From Pseudolabrys sp. (GTDB lineage Bacteria; Pseudomonadota; Alphaproteobacteria; Rhizobiales; Xanthobacteraceae), in the NCBI GenBank assembly GCA_030655215.1, contig JAURVZ010000086.1, positions 62,001-126,000 on the forward strand: 64,000 bases of DNA, given 5' to 3'. Of this stretch, positions 61,366 to 64,000 are shown piece by piece. A program made the position numbers and the translations under genes. The notes under the pieces are model-generated. The model was given only the letters and a program-made list of their open reading frames with translations. It was not told the origin of the DNA and ran no database searches. Position 1 is the stretch's first letter, and the number at the start of each line of letters is the position of its first letter.

Positions 61366-61770
61366 AAGTCGCTCTATGGACGACGCGCGCCACCATCAAA
61401 CCCGTCATCCTGAGGTGCGAGCCATTGCGCGTTTACGCGCTATGGCGAGCCTCGAAGGAGACGGCCGCGCTGTCACGGGCCGTCGCCCTTCGAGGCTCGG
61501 CGAAGACGCCTCGCACCTCAGGGTGACGGGCTCTCATCCGAACGCACACAAACATGGAATTGAATTTTTCGAACAAGGCTCATGCAAACAAAATGCGCTG
61601 TCGTGCCGCATTATGTGTCATAGGCCTTTGCTGAGCTTGCTTGACAATATGCGCCAGAGAGTCGGACTATTTGTGCACAAACACTCGACCGCAACGAACG
61701 TCTGCAAGACACGACATTTGGGACACGCGGCGCCGCATCATGCGGCTGCCGCTTCGCAGGGAGGTTTGCA
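61366..61770 (+). promoter_or_regulatory. Gap with long palindrome and transporter promoter
   Basis: 405 bases without a gene. First part: a nested palindrome at 61401-61530 (separate entry). Second part, 61550-61770: A/T-rich promoter region. A candidate promoter is TTGACA (61641-61646), 18-base spacer, GACTAT (61665-61670). It runs directly into a perfect 12-bp palindrome TTTGTGCACAAA (61670-61681), a likely operator. The ribosome site GGGAGG precedes 61771. Confidence 0.45.
61401..61530. repeat. Nested intergenic palindrome (family 4)
   Basis: Outer arms 61401-61421 and 61510-61530 pair with one mismatch. Inner arms 61446-61458 and 61487-61499 (CGAGCCTCGAAGG / CCTTCGAGGCTCG) are perfect, and a third stem ACGGCC/GGCCGT is at 61461-61466 and 61478-61483. 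A partial copy is at about 21595-21641. It lies just after the SDR gene and may end that transcript. Confidence 0.75.
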
Positions 61771-62976
61771 ATGAAACCGACACGTCACGTGCTTGCTCTC
61801 ACCGCGCTGCTGGCGAGCGCCTTTGCCGCGCCGGCCTTTGCGCAGGACACGATCAAGATCGGCGAGCTGAACAGCTACAAGTCGCAGCCGGCTTTCCTTG
61901 AGCCTTACAAGCGCGGCATGGACCTTGCGCTTGAAGAGATCAACGCCAAGGGCGGCGTGCTCGGCAAGAAGCTGGAGCTGATCGTGCGCGACGACGGCGC
62001 CAATCCGGGCGAAGCCGTGCGCGTCGCGGAAGAGCTGGTGACGCGCGAAGGCGTCGCGATGCTGGCCGGCACCTTCCTGTCCAATATCGGCCTGGCGGTG
62101 ACCAACTTCGCCGGGCAGAAGAAAGTGTTCTTCCTCGCCTCCGAGCCGCTGACCGACAAGATTACCTGGGCGGATGGCAATAGATACACCTACCGCTTGC
62201 GCGCTTCGACGTACATGCAGACGGCGATGCTGATGCCGGCGGCGATTGCCGCCAACGCCAAGAAGTGGGCGATCGTTTATCCGAACTATGAATATGGCCA
62301 GTCAGCCGCAGCCACCTTCAAGGAGATGTTGAAGAAGGCGCAGCCGGGTGTTGAATTCGTCACCGAGCAGGCGCCGCCGCTCGGCAAGGTCGATGCCGGC
62401 GCGGTGGCGCAGGCGATCGACGACGCCAAGCCGGACGCGATCTTCAATGTGCTGTTCGGCGCCGACCTCACCAAATTCGTCCGCGAAGGCAATACGCGCG
62501 GCGTGTTCAAGAACCGCACTGTCGTCAGCCTGCTGTCCGGCGAGCCGGAATATCTCGATCCGCTTGGCGAGGAAACGCCGGTCGGCTGGATCGCCACCGG
62601 CTATCCGTGGGACAAGATCAAGACGCCGGAATATGTCGCCTTCCTCACCGCCTATCAGAAGAAGTTCAATGACTATCCGCGGCTCGGCTCGATCGTCGGC
62701 TATGCCACGATCAAGTCTGCGGCGGCGGGCATCGCCAAGGCCGGCTCGACCGACACCGAGAAACTGGTCGCAGCGTTCAAGGGCTTGAAAGTCGATGGAC
62801 CGTTCGGTGCGTTTGAATACCGCGCCAGCGATCATCAGGCGACGATGGGCGCTTATGTCGGCAAGCTGGCGCTGGAAAAGGGCAAGGGCACGATGGTCGA
62901 CTTTACCTATGTCGACGGCGCGACCGTGCTGCCGAACGATGCGGAGACGAAGAAGCTAAGACCAGCGGCGGAGTGA
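61771..62976 (+). CDS. Branched-chain-amino-acid-type ABC substrate-binding protein, LivK type
   Basis: A 401-residue periplasmic binding protein of the HAAT family. The signal peptide is about residues 1-25 (VLALTALLASAFAAPAFAQ). The mature start DTIKIGELNSYKSQPAFLEP and the following GMDLALEEINAKGG are family patterns, and KWAIVYPNYEYGQSAAATFK is the second-lobe start. GGGAGG lies 8 bases upstream of ATG 61771. The permease gene follows after a palindrome-filled gap. The preceding alpha/beta hydrolase and SDR genes may process its ligand. Confidence 0.94.
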   Translation: MKPTRHVLALTALLASAFAAPAFAQDTIKIGELNSYKSQPAFLEPYKRGMDLALEEINAKGGVLGKKLELIVRDDGANPGEAVRVAEELVTREGVAMLAGTFLSNIGLAVTNFAGQKKVFFLASEPLTDKITWADGNRYTYRLRASTYMQTAMLMPAAIAANAKKWAIVYPNYEYGQSAAATFKEMLKKAQPGVEFVTEQAPPLGKVDAGAVAQAIDDAKPDAIFNVLFGADLTKFVREGNTRGVFKNRTVVSLLSGEPEYLDPLGEETPVGWIATGYPWDKIKTPEYVAFLTAYQKKFNDYPRLGSIVGYATIKSAAAGIAKAGSTDTEKLVAAFKGLKVDGPFGAFEYRASDHQATMGAYVGKLALEKGKGTMVDFTYVDGATVLPNDAETKKLRPAAE

Positions 62977-63000
62977 TTGAACATATCGCGCTCGGCGCTT

Positions 63001-63200
63001 TCTTCCCTCTCCCCACCGGGTCGCGCCGCTGGCGCGGCCGGCCCGGTGGCAGGCTCTTGAGGGAGAGGGTGCCGAGTGAGCGAAGCGAACGAGGCGGGTG
63101 AGGGGTCAGTGCCAGACATCATGCTCCGACCCCTCACCCGGCTCGCGCTTCGCTGGCGCTCAGCGCGAGCCACCCTCTCCCTCAAGGGGAGAGGGGAAGA
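63001..63200. repeat. Long compound palindrome between binding-protein and permease genes (family 5)
   Basis: Several perfect nested arms: TCTTCCCTCTCCCC (63001-63014) with the 3' end near 63186-63200; CTTGAGGGAGAGGGTG (63056-63071) with 63171-63186; and CGGGTGAGGGGTC (63095-63107) with 63128-63140. It fills nearly the whole 233-base gap between the two genes. The end arm (GGGGAGAGGGGAAG) also supplies purine-rich sequence just before the permease start. Confidence 0.75.
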
Positions 63201-63209
63201 AAAGAACAG

Positions 63210-64000
63210 ATGACCCTCAACGCCTTCCTGTTCCAGATCCTCAACGGCCTCTCTTCCGCATCGGGCCTGTTCCTGATCGCGGCGGGGCTGTCGCTGATCT
63301 TCGGCGTCACGCGCATCGTCAATCTGGCGCACGGGTCCCTTTACATGTTGGGGACCTATATTGCTTATACGTTTGCGACCAAGATCGGCGGCGTCACCGG
63401 CTTCTGGGGCGGCATCATTGCCACCGCGTTGATTGTTGGTTTGCTTGGCGCGCTAATCGAGATCGTGCTGCTGCGGCGCATCTATCGCGCGCCGGAACTG
63501 TTTCAACTGCTCGCCACCTTCGCACTGGTGCTGGTCATCAATGACGCGGCCTTGTGGCTGTGGGGGCCGGCGGATTTGCTCGGGCCCCGCGCGCCGGGCT
63601 TTCGCGGCGCTGTTGAAATTCTCGGCCGGCGATTGCCGACATATGATCTGTTCCTGATCGTCATCGGGCCTTTGGTGTTGCTGGCGCTGCACCTGACATT
63701 GACGCGCACGCGCTTCGGCCGGCTCATTCGCGCGGCGACACAAGACCGCGAAATGGTCGGCGCGCTCGGCGTCAATCAGGCTGTCCTCTTCACATCTGTG
63801 TTTGCGCTTGGCGCGGCTTTGGCCGGACTGGGCGGCGCGCTACAGATCGCGCGTGAGCCGGCCAATCTCGCCACCGATTTGATCGCGCTCGGTGACGCCT
63901 TTGTCGTGGTCGTCGTCGGCGGCATGGGCTCGATCCCCGGCGCTTATCTGGCGGCGGTAATCATTGCCGAAGTGAGGGCGCTGTGCGTCGGCATCGGCAC
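63210..64000 (+). CDS. Branched-chain-amino-acid-type ABC permease, LivH type, 3' end outside window
   Basis: The frame is open from ATG 63210 to the window end, so 263 residues are visible of about 290. LivH markers: LIFGVTRIVNLAHGSLYMLG near the start, then RFGRLIRAATQDREMVGALG, and the late VVVVVGGMGSIPGAYLAAVI. About seven hydrophobic segments are visible. The purine-rich GAGGGGAAGAAAAG precedes the start. It pairs with the binding protein at 61771-62976; LivM, LivG and LivF genes presumably follow beyond the window. Confidence 0.93.
   Translation, partial: MTLNAFLFQILNGLSSASGLFLIAAGLSLIFGVTRIVNLAHGSLYMLGTYIAYTFATKIGGVTGFWGGIIATALIVGLLGALIEIVLLRRIYRAPELFQLLATFALVLVINDAALWLWGPADLLGPRAPGFRGAVEILGRRLPTYDLFLIVIGPLVLLALHLTLTRTRFGRLIRAATQDREMVGALGVNQAVLFTSVFALGAALAGLGGALQIAREPANLATDLIALGDAFVVVVVGGMGSIPGAYLAAVIIAEVRALCVGIG

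Overview
The window is GC-rich, densely coded chromosome from an alphaproteobacterium. It most resembles the Hyphomicrobiales (Xanthobacteraceae/Nitrobacteraceae, for example Pseudolabrys-, Rhodopseudomonas- or Bradyrhizobium-like soil bacteria). The reasons are the many ABC uptake systems, a TctC/Bug-type binding protein, CaiB/BaiF and MaoC CoA enzymes, PuuE-like deacetylases, and intergenic palindromes of the kind common in that group. This placement is inferred from gene content and base composition, not from a marker gene. No rRNA, tRNA, CRISPR, transposase or phage gene was seen. pyrE is the only clear housekeeping gene.

Layout. (A) 1-13609, plus strand: end of a LysR regulator, amidase, CaiB/BaiF CoA-transferase, an SsuABC/TauABC-type transporter, PuuE-like deacetylase, an SDR lacking its catalytic residues, MaoC hydratase, a maleate-isomerase-like protein lacking its cysteines, FAD monooxygenase, Bug-type binding protein, DUF6282-type hydrolase and an Ldh-family dehydrogenase. 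It reads as one catabolic unit for an amide- or ring-containing organic acid. (B) 13777-17003: DUF808 membrane protein, Rv2258c-like methyltransferase and a frameshifted GlxA-type AraC regulator. (C) 17004-24252, minus strand: sugar ABC transporter, SDR and IlvD/Edd dehydratase, likely for aldonic acids. (D) 24403-32249: allophanate hydrolase (plus strand) facing a five-gene peptide/nickel-type ABC operon (minus strand) whose last gene is a GntR/FCD regulator.

(E) 32557-41384, plus strand: a 991-residue membrane patatin, a di-heme c-type cytochrome lipoprotein, and a 1033-residue fusion of a GMC oxidoreductase, a membrane segment and a catalase-like domain. This is the strongest candidate for an undescribed system: a lipid or polymer hydrolysis and oxidation chain spanning the inner membrane. 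(F) 41377-44785: Tat-exported amidohydrolase, cupin with a basic tail, YaiI/DUF188 protein and pyrE. (G) 44899-53973: a MarR regulator diverges from a minus-strand unit of Rieske protein, 78-residue protein, amidohydrolase, LivKHMGF-type transporter and a second PuuE-like deacetylase. A THI5/NMT1-like protein without signal peptide lies beside it. (H) 54337-59338: TSUP transporter, outer-membrane beta-barrel, and a convergent exported protein built of about 15 tandem 26-residue asparagine/glycine repeats. (I) 59671-64000: alpha/beta hydrolase, a second SDR of the same catalytic-residue-less type, a Liv-type binding protein and the start of its permease.

The common theme is scavenging of organic compounds: dedicated uptake systems are paired with hydrolases and redox enzymes under local regulators (LysR, GlxA, GntR, MarR). 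Several catalytic families here have lost their canonical residues. Long imperfect palindromes fill most of the larger gaps.
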